Shown piece by piece: positions 32,892 through 43,048 of a DNA stretch of 64,000 nucleotides. The stretch comes from Gloeophyllum trabeum ATCC 11539. Lineage: Eukaryota; Basidiomycota; Agaricomycetes; Gloeophyllales; Gloeophyllaceae. The stretch lies in NCBI RefSeq assembly GCF_000344685.1, contig NW_006920411.1, positions 1,765,750 to 1,829,749 on the forward strand, written 5' to 3'. Below the pieces are notes generated by a model. It did no database searches. It was not told where the DNA came from and saw only the letters and a list, made by a program, of their open reading frames with translations. The first letter of the stretch is position 1. Each line of letters begins with the position of its first letter. The position numbers were made by a program, and so were the translations under genes.

Positions 32892-33962
32892 ATGCCTGGC
32901 AGTTTCTTTCCGAGCTCCTGGCCTAGAGAGGACTTGCCAGATTTCTCGACTTTGCTCGTCAAGGGGCTCTATCACGCGTCGGCGCCTATCCATCTATGCT
33001 TGACCCATGTTGCCCAGTATTCCACAGCGAAGGCGATACTTATCGCGCCTTCCAGGGAAGCATTCGTGCGTGATCTGCAAGACCTCGACGATGAGTGGTT
33101 GTCCTCATTCGCTGGGCATGGACGAATTGCCGGACTCTCTTCGCGGATAGAAGTGCAGTGAGTACGCGTCCGAAATACCATCCTTGGCATTTCTGACCGG
33201 CGTTTAGCTATCCACCTTCCGCAGCTCATCTGGCGTTATTCCTATCTACTCTTCGCATACTCTCGGCATATGTAGAAGGTTCCCCGAAAAGTTGCAAGAA
33301 TGCTTACTCCAACCCACCGAGTCTTATCGTCCTACAGGGTCTCTCATCTTACTTCTCTAATAGCGAGGCTACGTGAGTCTCCACCGGGCTGTTCTAGCTT
33401 CCCTACACGCTTGCTTTCGACTAAGGCATACTGTTTCATCTTACTTGACCCTTGTCATCCGAGCAATATCCGCTATAGGCGTCCTCCAGAGCGGGCAAAT
33501 AGGGTATACACCCACATCAATCATTTCTATCCTTGCATTCAATCGTGTTCCTCGCGTGTAGCGCTAGAACTGCGCTGGCCGTATTCGACTCCGTTCTAGA
33601 CGATCTGAAGCTGCCAGTTACATCTATCCTGCCACTATCATTTGATGCTCCGCAAGCTAGCGATAGTGCGGAGCGATCTCGCGGACTGCAGCCCGTCGCC
33701 CCATTGGCAGAGCGATACTTTGAATGGGTAGGGACAGTGAGGACTCAGAAAGGTGTGGCCGACTCTGCTCTTCCTGTCTTCGGCTCGTTCACGCGCTATC
33801 TCAGTTTCTTCGCAAGATGACGGCTCAGAGACCTTCAGTGTCCGTTTGGAATGCCAAGTCCAGGGTGGGGGTAAGAAACTGAAGGAATTTGAATGGTCAC
33901 TGCATCGAGGTAGGGGGCCATCGCGGCATAGCACTGAGAGAAGAGGCACCGTGTTTAGCTAG
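32892..33962 (+). CDS. Unrecognised protein, possible divergent RecA-fold (Rad51-paralogue-like)
   Basis: I assembled about 290 residues from MPGSFFPSSWPREDLPDFST. The next exons give QYSTAKAILIAPSREAFVRD, LDDEWLSSFAGHGRIAGLSS, HYPPSAAHLALFLSTLRILS, PPSLIVLQGLSSYFSNSEAT, HTVSSYLTLVIRAISAIGVL, ARTALAVFDSVLDDLKLPVT and ERYFEWVGTVRTQK. The last exon is FSVRLECQVQGGGKKLKEFE. The pattern (early beta strand, SLIVLQGLSSYF as a Walker-B-like strand, later LAVFDSV strand) resembles RecA-like proteins lacking a Walker A motif, as in Shu-complex or Elp6-type subunits. This is structural inference only. Introns are about 33158-33211, 33371-33424, 33508-33560 and 33755-33806. Confidence 0.6.
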
Positions 33963-34228
33963 CCGCTGCGAACTTGGCATCTCTCTGTAGCTATTGCGCT
34001 TGCTATATACCGATAATGCTATGTCTGCCGAGCTTGATATACATTGCAGACTAATACTGCGGCTTTACTTACAAAATACTTGACTGGGAGGTAAGTATGC
34101 ACAGCACAGCCACGATTTCTGCCCGGATACCAACCGCATCATATAGGTCGGAATTGGTCGTTTTGCAAGCATAACTGAGTTTAGTTCCAACCTCTCTGTA
34201 TACGACTTATACGTCTTCCACAAGGAAT

Positions 34229-34580
34229 ATGGCTGGCCAGAACGAAGATTCCTTCGCATCATTTTTCTCCAACGTCCTGAAGCCCGGTTCTTCTCTGCAT
34301 CCGAAGTTCCTGCTTGCTCTCGATGCGGTTTTCGCAGCGCTCCTCGTGGTGCTGCTCAGCCTGGCTTTCTTGACTCAAGGAAACGTACATACTATTGCTC
34401 TGACGGGAATTGAGCTTTGCTTATGGGCCAGCGTGAAATGGTAAGCATGTCATATTTCCCGTTCCTTCGCTGTTTACCCATCGGTTCACCAACAGGTTTG
34501 TCACCGAGCTGAAGAAAAGCGACCCTAACATTGGGGCCACACGAGAAACAAGTAGTACAGAACATCCGAAACAAGAATAG
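34229..34580 (+). CDS. PKR1: Pkr1-family V-ATPase assembly factor
   Basis: Two exons encode about 98 residues: MAGQNEDSFASFFSNVLKPG, then HPKFLLALDAVFAALLVVLL and HTIALTGIELCLWASVKWFV, ending TELKKSDPNIGATRETSS. The two hydrophobic segments and the SxLHPxFLxxxD and SVKWFxxEL motifs are those of Pkr1, a small ER membrane protein that helps assemble the V-ATPase Vo sector. It converges with PSF3, with stops only 39 bp apart. Confidence 0.88.
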
Positions 34581-34619
34581 GTATATACTATGGTCGCATA
34601 GTCGAACGTCAGCCAGTCA

Positions 34620-35540
34620 TTACTTGACGCTCTTGTCCGTAGTCTCGTACCACCGCTTTGTACGCTTCGCGCTTTCTTGCGCGAGTACGAAGACTGCAAT
34701 AGCTTCAGACATGACTAATCAAGCACAGCGAGATCACTCACGCTCTCTCTCGACACTCTCCAGACCCTCCCTGAACATCTGCGCTGCGTCTCCGTTCGCA
34801 GACCCACCTCCGCCGGTGCCTATTGCAGCGAAGTGCTGCGCTTGATCGATGACTTCGAGGAGACGATCTCGGAATGCCTGGGGGTTGTGTCAGTCAGTCA
34901 GGGTACCCGGGGACGCTAGTTGTGCCCCGGGGAGCTAGCGCGTGTGTGGTAGAGACTTACCTTGGTCAGAATCCTTGACATCTCATCTGCTGGAGCATCG
35001 TCGAGTCTGGAACGCCAGACGTCCGAGTCAAGAGTGAGTTAAAGGGATATGCTAGCGACTTACAATTGTACAATCATCTTCCCGAACCCGTACCAAGAGC
35101 CGCCTTGGCCCACAAGCCCCGACAGTCTGACGCTGCGAGCTTCGGCATTAAGTGCGTTCCGCACTTTCGCGTTGAATGGTGTAGGTATTGAAAAGTCTGC
35201 ATAGTCGCTACCTCCGCTAGAGATGAGATGCCGCCATATAACCTCCAACGAACACTCACGAATAAATCAAGATGTAAGCCATCCACAACGGTATTTGCAT
35301 CTTGCTGAGCGGCTTGATCTGGAGGAAGGTCATTGGCATGTCCTTCGAACAAGATGCAGGGCTCGCACGTCTCTTTCAGCACCACCATCCAAGTGTCCCA
35401 TGTCCGGGATCTCCACTTTGAATGTGCATTGAATTTTCTACCTTCAGTCAGACAAAGGAAAGTGGGGCTTATGATTTAAGGGTCAACTACACCTGATTCT
35501 CAGCAAGGATAGAGTCAATTGAATAATAATCGTTATCCAT
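34620..35540 (-). CDS. PSF3: GINS complex subunit Psf3
   Basis: Exons in order read MDNDYYSIDSILAENQ; QCTFKVEIPDMGHLDGGAER with a final D; IKPLSKMQIPLWMAYILIYS; then GGSDYADFSIPTPFNAKVRN, VGQGGSWYGFGKMIVQL, AFRDRLLEVIDQAQHFAAIG and a last exon FVLAQESAKRTKRWYETTD. A 50-nt intron (35319-35368) removes an apparent in-frame stop and restores RD-IKPLSKM. The protein is the Psf3 subunit of GINS, which with Cdc45 and Mcm2-7 forms the CMG replicative helicase. Its divergent promoter contains three MluI cell-cycle boxes. Confidence 0.92.
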
Positions 35541-35654
35541 GCTTGAAGAGTTCAGTTAACGCGTCCCGTCTGGTCACGTCGCGTTGTAATTTAGACGCGT
35601 CTTGACGCGTCAGATTTCCCACGACCCTTGCTCTCCTGCTTTCAGCCTTCCACC
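35541..35654. promoter_or_regulatory. Divergent promoter with three ACGCGT (MluI cell-cycle box) motifs
   Basis: Only 114 bp separate the PSF3 start (35540) from the next gene's start (35655). ACGCGT occurs at 35559-35564, 35595-35600 and 35605-35610, plus a TCACGTCG at about 35574. ACGCGT is the site of the MBF (Mbp1/Swi6-type) G1/S factor in ascomycetes, and PSF3 is a replication gene, so G1/S control is a reasonable inference. Confidence 0.7.
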
Positions 35655-36180
35655 ATGATGACGCCTCTCAGCGTTCTCCGAACAGGTCTCAAAAGTCGGC
35701 ACACGGTGCAAGTAGTAATTTCAGTGTCGAGGAGGCGTTTCCATCCTTGTCCTAGGATCCAAGCGGCCGAGAGTCCTGACTCTCTGATCGCGAATATCAA
35801 GAATACGTCTCTATTTAAGAAGATTGCCGACAAACCAGAGGCTCTGAAGGCTCTCTCTGACTTCGCTGCACTCTTACAGGAGCAAGGTTAGCTCAGCTGC
35901 TTTTCCCCGATCTCGTACATGTGTATCTAATCCCTCTGTCGCGTAGGATTTGATGCGTCAGGACGTAACCCTCCGAGCACTATGCAAATGTTCAAGCTAG
36001 CCGCCAACTCTAAGTTCAGGGAGGGGGCCAGGCGCGTCGTCGACGAACTTCAGAAAGCTGGTATTGATCTTACATCGAAGGTAAGGTCAATCTGTGTTCC
36101 TCACTCGTGTAACTAGACTACCTCTGCTTGTCTAGGAGGCAATGGAGGAAATAATGAAACTCCAAGGTCGTAAACCCTGA
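35655..36180 (+). CDS. Small protein with mitochondrial-type N-terminus, unrecognised
   Basis: Three exons encode about 140 residues. The N-terminus MMTPLSVLRTGLKSRHTVQV with VISVSRRRFHPCPRI is rich in Arg/Ser and hydrophobic residues with no acids, typical of a matrix-targeting presequence. The rest is charged and helical: DSLIANIKNTSLFKKIADKP, EALKALSDFAALLQEQ, TMQMFKLAANSKFREGARRV and EAMEEIMKLQGRKP. Conserved fungal small proteins of this shape exist, but I cannot name the family. It shares the short MluI-box promoter with PSF3. Confidence 0.75.
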
Positions 36181-36383
36181 AATTCCATATGATTACCCTA
36201 GTCCCATATACGGTTCACGTACATAGTTTGCGCAAGTACATCTGGATCCTGCATCTGTATAATCTATGCAGTAATTTGAGTTAACCATGGGAGTCCCAAT
36301 GGGAGGCGATTTCCCCACGTGATCGACGCGTCTTTTACCATTCCACACAAATTCCACGCCTCGTCAAGCGGAGGCGAGCCCTA

Positions 36384-38502
36384 ATGCAGGATTCTAGTTC
36401 ACAGACTCCGGCCCCTTCATCGCAAGCTCCTGAGAGAGCTTTACCTTCCAAGTCATTTTATTCCGTCGAATATCCGGGCTATGTTCGACCAACATCCGTG
36501 CCTACTGCCATCGGCAATCTGGGTGGCCAGTCTAGTCTCAATAATGCCTTCAAAAGGACCGCAACCAAGAGTGATAGTCTACTGGAGCTACGTCTCAGAC
36601 CTGACAACCCCTTTGCACACCCCATCCCCGGAGAGAACGTGCCGACAAACAATATACTGCTAAAGGTCGTCAAGCGCAAGCGGAAGAAGTTGAATCCTGC
36701 TCATGACGAGGAAGGTCAGACACATGTCGGCGACTACAAAGTTGAAGCGGTTGGCGTAGTATCTAAGACGGTCCGGTTCAGGAGTAAGTCCTTACGACAT
36801 GTCCCGGTATATCTGCATGGCTAACTGCTTGCAGGTATGGCTGATTTCCAATATCAGCCAGACGCACAGGACCCAGTGGTCAAACTTCGAAATGCTCTAG
36901 ACAAAATGGACAGTATGTATGCCTTCAAAAAGGATATTAACATCCCTAACATTTCGCAGTCGAGGGTATTCGCAGCTACACTATCCCAGAGGAGAAGGAA
37001 GATTACACCACCCTCAGCATGCCCGAAGTGCAGATTGATCCCCAATTGACTTGCGAACCAGGAACGGAGCCAAAGATTGTCAGTAACCTCAGAATGTTCC
37101 CACCGCCACTATTCAGTCGGCAAAGTGTCCCGCAAAATTACGGGTTACAAGTCTTTTTGCTCCTCACCTCGCAAGGTGACTGACTTTCACCGCCAGATTC
37201 AAGGCAAATCCGATGTCTACCGTAACCACATTTGTCGATGATAATGGAGAAGAGAAGAAGAGACTCATTAATCGTACACGATGGAAAGGCTACGGCCCTG
37301 TGTCGATTGTTTTCTCTGATCCAACGGTAGGTCCGACTGTGGATGGTTTAATTGTGTGACACTCAGCTTGGTTTAGGTACCAGAGAAACCCATCCCACAA
37401 GTTGAGGAGGCCCGACAACAGGTCGACCAACATCTTCTGAGGCGCGTCGAACAGGTCTGACCTTGACGACATGCGTACTAGTCCAAGTCTAATTTTTCTC
37501 GCCTAGTACTTCGAACAGCGACCAGTATGGACGCGCCTAGCGCTGTTGAATCAATTTACTGCCGGAGAAGCGCGAGACATTCACAAGTGCGTACCACCAA
37601 TCAACGAGAACCCCACTGTGTTGACGCTCGTACATACAGCTCCAAGGCCTTGCTTCCCCTTGTCTCTTATACATTCAGTGATGGTCCTTGGCGAGATACA
37701 CTCATCCGCCTAGGATACGATCCGAGGAAAGACGTGGGCGCCCGCTTGTAAGTGTAATGGGTATCCGAGGAAATGCTGGTCTTCGAAAACCCGCTTCTGC
37801 AGCTATCAACGACTCTACTTCAGGAACGTAAACCACCCCATTGTTCGCCCGTCTGTCATAACCCGTCGTCACGATGGCCGCTCTGCGACCATAGCGCTGG
37901 CTCCTGCGGACGAAGGCCAGTTGGCTGAAAGCGACCAAAGGTACGCCCGTCACGCCTGATATTCACAGTGCGGCGCATTCGAAACGCGATGTAGACGGTC
38001 ACATATCTTTGACGGTGTTACCCTCACGAAAGACACTGCAGCCTTCCAGCTATGCGACATCCACGATCGTTTACTCAAAGAGATGATAGAAGATGAGGAC
38101 GACCTCCGGGAAACTGTCAACGTTCGTAGCATCACTTTCCTTGACCAACTACTCTCACGCTTCGCCAGGAGAGAGATGGGTGGTACACCACGCACGCTTT
38201 CGAGAACATTAAGACTATTCTGCGGCATAAATTCTTCTCCTTAGTGGACGGGTACGTAGCCACGGACGAGGAATGCCTCGCGTTGCTGTCGTCGGAACCA
38301 GGAGCAGCCAGACCTGCGCCCGTCGGGGGTAGAAAAGTGCGATGGGGCCGACACAACATGGCCAAAGGTGCGTTGGCTCCCGAAGATGCAGCGGTGAGTT
38401 TCCATCTTCCTTGCCATTCCACAGATGGTCCGACACATAGTCCAGGCTATCAGACTGCGTGCAGCCCTCGAGCAAAATCGTCAAGGACAACGTTCGTCTT
38501 GA
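36384..38502 (+). CDS. TFC1: TFIIIC subunit tau95/Sfc1 (GTF3C5-like)
   Basis: The N-terminal block FYSVEYPGYVRPTSVPTAIG, SLLELRLRPDNPFAHPIPGE and LLKVVKRKRKKL is the conserved start of the tau95/GTF3C5 family. It is followed by KTVRFRSMADFQYQPDA, RLINRTRWKGYGPVSIVFSD and YFEQRPVWTRLALLNQFTAG. The C-terminal domain reads LVSYTFSDGPWRDTLIRLGY, PRKDVGARLYQRLYFRN and DGWYTTHAFENIKTILRHKF. The acidic stretch EDEDDLRETV lies near the end; the final exon ends ALEQNRQGQRSS. This subunit binds the A box of tRNA genes as part of TFIIIC for RNA polymerase III. About nine introns. Confidence 0.9.
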
Positions 38503-38721
38503 CTTACTCTTCAGGTAGTTGTAAGATGCAGGCTCTCTATCTTGCCCAGGTCCCACTCCAATGGATTATTTTGCGCTGTTTTTGGCATTTTCTGCTTTTG
38601 AGTGCACTCCCTAAGCATAACGCATGGGCATAGTGGTAGGCAATACAAGGCGCCAGACGGACGCGGACATCCCCTCTATCCATAACTACATCGCGTGTGA
38701 TCTCGTGTGGCAAGGCGTATT

Positions 38722-39123
38722 TTATGATGCCTTGGCCTCGGCGCGGGCTTTGTACTGTGAAAACTCTATAAGCTTGGGATAGAGTATAAGGGAAAGACGA
38801 CGTACAGAGCCAGTGAGTGCGTATCGTGCGTTGCGGCGGAACTTTACGATGATTAACACAGTTAGTCTTCCACCGACGTGGATTCGAAGCTAAACACCAA
38901 CCTTAGGGTCAACCTATGCCGACGCAACATACCGTCAGTGAGACAGCGTACGAACGTAGCTGAACGCACTTACACCCTTTAATGACCGCGTCCGGTTAGT
39001 CTTGGGCTTCTTGATGCCATTGCGATGGGCCTTCTTGTTCTGGTTGTGATTGGTATGGCTTCAGACGGTCAGCAACATCTTCCAAATGACAAAAAGGTCG
39101 ACTCACTTCTTTGACTTGGCCAT
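38722..39123 (-). CDS. RPL29: Ribosomal protein eL29
   Basis: Five exons encode 60 residues: MAKSK, NHTNHNQNKKAHRNGIKKP, KTNRTRSLKG, then VDPK, FRRNARYALTGS and YKARAEAKAS. The sequence is the textbook eL29 block of the 60S subunit (KNHTNHNQ, RSLKG, DPKFRRNARYAL). Codon VDPK comes from a 12-nt exon (38902-38913) with consensus flanking AG/GT. Splitting a 60-residue gene over five exons is typical of intron-rich basidiomycete ribosomal genes. Confidence 0.94.
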
Positions 39124-39915
39124 CGCGAATGGTGACTAGATCTTGCTGCCGAGTGCCTCTCGTGCTCGCGCAAGCAGCGAGCGTGAGTGGCTAAGTACTG
39201 TGCAGTTACAGCGGCAATCGCCGGAATACTCCCAGGAGCCACAACGCCACAAACCGGGACTCTGCTTCACTATTGTAACTGCTCTGGGCGCATCCATTAT
39301 GTATTTGTTTAGAGGGTTGGCTCGGGTAGGACCATCGAGGCCCGGCATCGCTGCTGTTGGAGTCTCAGCTAAGTCTAAAAAGCGCACCAAACGCGATGTG
39401 TTCGACGAATCTCGTATTTTACACATCTGTTCACCTCATCCACGCACGCATAGCAGCCTCAAGTGACCGTTTCACTGTTCTGCTCGGCATATCGGATTCG
39501 TTGGCGAATAGGTGTTATGCTTGTCGCGCTATCTATACTCCCTAATCGCTTCTCTTTACCATGCATGGGTATTCTAGACCGTTGGATAGGTGCCGGAGAG
39601 GCGTAATATGTAAACTTGCAAAGATCCGTGAGCGTTTGACTGAAATCTGCAATGGTCGAGTCCGGCAGGTATGATATCGTCTATGTCTGTTATCGTATAA
39701 CCCGTAGTACACCCATTATATCATCACTTGACATGCAAGATAATGTTCTGAGCGTACTCAGGCTCTATAGATCTTCGTAGCTGGCTAGTCTGCCCTCACG
39801 GTCAAATAACTCGCAAGAGATCGCTCCCAGAAATCCTTGAGCAGACTGGGCTTACAGTAGACTGAGCGAAACTGAGCAACCGGCGGCGACAAGGGAAGGC
39901 GGGGCCGCGGCTCCG
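39124..39915. other. Intergenic, RPL29-LEU1 divergent spacer
   Basis: I see no gene here. Short open frames in this stretch lack family features. It should hold the promoters of both RPL29 and LEU1. Confidence 0.4.
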
Positions 39916-39949
39916 TCGGCCGAGCCATTTTACCCCACCAATCGGCCGA
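39916..39949. promoter_or_regulatory. Paired TCGGCCGA palindromes with a CCAAT box upstream of LEU1
   Basis: The palindrome TCGGCCGA occurs at 39916-39923 and again at 39942-39949, 26 bp apart, with CCAAT at 39938-39942 overlapping the second. It lies about 80 bp before the LEU1 start. CGG/CCG-containing palindromes are bound by Zn2Cys6 regulators; a Leu3-type role is a guess. Confidence 0.4.
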
Positions 39950-40029
39950 GGGTAATTCCAGTCTCTAAGTCCCTGCATTTATAACGGATCTACGAAAGAT
40001 GGAGGTCATCTTATTACTCAACATCCAAC

Positions 40030-42679
40030 ATGCCAGCTCCTGTATCAGCACCTCGCACTTTGTACGACAAGATCTGGGATGACCACGTAGTGTGCGTTGT
40101 TCAGTTTATGCGACCCGTACTTATCCAACATATGATTGCAGACAAGCCCAGGATGACGGACTTACACTGTTGTACATCGATCGGTACGTTACCGGAAACT
40201 TCGCGTCTCAGGTTTCCCAGATCTCAATGTCTTGTCTTTATAGTCACCTTGTCCACGAAGTTACGAGCCCGCAAGCATTCGAGGGTCTGCGGTTAGCAGG
40301 TAGACCGGTACGGCGCCCGGATTGCACTCTGGCGACAGTGGATCACAATGTGCCGTGAGTTGGGACTGTGAGATTGGGGATGTGTCATACTGACCAAAAT
40401 CCCAGGACGGTCTCACGCAAAAACTTCGAATCCGTTAAATCATTTATTTCGGAACCCGAGTCTCGAGCGCAATGCCTAGCATTGGAGGAGAACGTCAGGG
40501 ATTTCGGCTTGACGTATTTCGGTATGACCGATCGTCGACAAGGTAAGCAGCAGACGGTCCTGTATTATAGTTAGTCTCAACCTCTATTGATTTTGTCAGG
40601 CATTGTCCATATTATTGGACCAGAGCAGGGTTTCACTGTAGGTGACACTTGGCGTTATGGCTTCAGACCCTCTCACCGTAATATATCTAAATTAGCTTCC
40701 TGGTATCACGATGGTATGCGGTGATTCACACACCTCCAGTACGTAACCTACCCTGGTCATTCTGAAGTCCTACCGTCTTGACCAAAATCCAAATCTTATA
40801 GCACATGGAGCTTTTGGCGCTCTCGCCTTTGGAATAGGCACGTCTGAGGTTGAGCACGTCCTGGCGACGCAGACATTGCTCCAGAAGAAGGGCAAGAATA
40901 TGCGAATCACCGTGGACGGCACCCTCGCCGAGGGGGTCACGTCCAAGGACGTGATTTTGCATATCATCGGCGTCATTGGCACCGCCGGTGGTACCGGCTG
41001 TGTCATTGAATTTGCCGGCTCTGTCTTCCGTGGTTTCAGCATGGAGGCTCGAATGAGCGTCTGCAATATGAGCATTGAGGCGGGGGCCCGGGCAGGAATG
41101 GTTGCACCCGACGAGATTACGTTCGAATACCTGCGCAATCGGCCTCTGGCACCCAAGGGCGATGTATGGGATAGGGCCGTGGCGTACTGGCGGACCTTGA
41201 AGACAGATGAGGGTGCTCACTTCGACATCGAGGTCAAGATCGCTGCGGAAGACATCGTGCCCACGGTAACATGGGGTACATCGCCCCAGGACGTTGTCCC
41301 AATCACGGGCAAAGTTCCTGACCCTGCAACCATGTCCGACCCTACGAAACGCGCATCCGCCGAACGCTCTCTCAAATATATGGGCCTCACTCCAGGCACG
41401 CCCATGGAAGAAGTCAAGGTTGACAAGGTCTTCATTGGCTCCTGTACCAATAGTCGTATCGAGGACCTACGGTCCGCCGCGAAGATCGTGCTCGCTGCTG
41501 GCCCCGATGCCAAGGTCGCTCCAGGTGTGCACGCCATGATTGTCCCGGGATCCGGTATCATCAAGCAGCATGCTGAGGCGGAGGGTCTGGATGTTATCTT
41601 CAAGCGTGCTGGATTCGACTGGCGCGAGGCTGGTTGCTCCATGTGCCTTGGTATGAATCCCGATCAGCTGGAACCTGGCGAGCGTTGCGCCAGTACCAGT
41701 AATCGTAACTTCGAGGGTCGCCAAGGCGCAGGAGGGCGGACCCACTTGGTCAGCCCTGCGATGGCTGCAGCTGCCGCCATCACCGGTAAGCTGACGGACG
41801 TGCGCAAGTTCATGGGACCTTCGACAAAGTCGGCGGAACCGAAACTGAAGTTAGCAAGTCCTTTCGATTTCTTAACGGACCCCATCGTTCCCCCCACCAA
41901 GGAGGATAAGCCCTTCCACAGAGGAGGGTCGGAATTACCACCTGCTGAGGCTCCTTCGAGCGTCGCCAAGTTCGTCATCGTGAAGGGTATCGCGGCGCCG
42001 TTGCACATCGAAAACGTCGATACCGATATGATTATCCCCAAGCAATTCTTGAAGACGCTGAAGCGGACTGGCTTGGCTGAAGCACTGTTCTATACTCTGC
42101 GAAAAGATCCAGCCACGGGGAAGGACACAGACTTCATCCTGAACCGAAAGCCTTACGACCAGTCGAAAATACTGGTTTGTACAGGCGAGAACTTCGGGTG
42201 CGGCAGCTCGCGAGAGCACGCGGCATGGAGTCTGTAAGTTGCGGACGCTTTGTGTCTTATGCTGCGTACTTACGTTGCAATCAATCAGGAACGACTTTGG
42301 GATCCGGTGTATAATTGCACCCAGCTTCGCTGACATCTTCCGAAATAACACGATGCAGAACGGGATGCTTCCAATCGCTCTACCGGTAGAGGACTGCCGG
42401 GCTTTGGCAGAAGACGCCGAGAAGGGCCTGGAGTTAGAGGTGGACCTAGAGAAACAGGAGATCAGGCGAGCTAATAACCAGCCGCCGATTAAGTTCAATG
42501 TCGACCCTTTCCGGAGGCATTGCCTGCTCAATGGATTGGACGACATTGCATTGACCCTGCAAAAGGCTGACGCGATCGAGACGTTCGAAGAAAGGCGGAG
42601 TCGAGTGTGGCCATGGCTCGACGGGCTGGGATACAAGGGAAAAATCCCGATTGCCTCAACGACAAAGATGGAATGGTGA
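40030..42679 (+). CDS. LEU1: 3-isopropylmalate dehydratase (isopropylmalate isomerase)
   Basis: Exons read [80 protein letters not shown] long exon holds the 4Fe-4S ligands: Cys in [16 protein letters not shown] and [14 protein letters not shown]. The C-terminal swivel (LeuD) domain has [15 protein letters not shown] and [17 protein letters not shown], and the last exon ends STTKMEW. Fusion of large and small subunits in one polypeptide is the normal fungal Leu1 form. The enzyme converts 2- to 3-isopropylmalate in leucine synthesis, in the cytosol. A 40-nt-scale exon encodes [13 protein letters not shown]. Confidence 0.97.
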
Positions 42680-43048
42680 TGACTTGCGGTTCGACGATTC
42701 TTGTGTACATTACGGTTGCAATGCTTGTGTTGTGTAGGTTAGACATGTATGCATAGTCTCTCGCTGTCAGTCCTCGAGTGGCTTTCGAAGAAGTGCTGTG
42801 TACGTACGAATTGTGGACGCAAGCGCCGGCCACAAGCTTGAAGATCCCCAAGTGCACGTGGTGACGCCCTAAAATTAGGAGGGTCGCAGTCTTGTGGCAG
42901 GTGCAATGGAGCAGCAACACAATGTTGTGCTCACTGCCTCCACCGTCCGCCAAGCAACTACACCCAACCCTTGCGCAGCTGAAGGGAATGTTGTATCCCA
43001 CCTCAGTTTGACGATTCAGGTCATAAGACAACGTACACAAGAATAATA
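42680..43048. other. Intergenic spacer
   Basis: LEU1 3' flank and upstream region of the next gene. A GCACGTGG (E-box type) lies near 42856-42863. No gene seen. Confidence 0.4.

Noticed and set aside
35319..35368. In-frame stop suggesting PSF3 is a pseudogene
   Set aside because: A normal 50-nt GT-AG intron removes it and restores RD-IKPLSKMQIPLW, matching the family.
38870..38895. tRNA-like B-box sequence GGATTCGAA
   Set aside because: It lies within an RPL29 intron and no matching A box or cloverleaf stems can be formed nearby.
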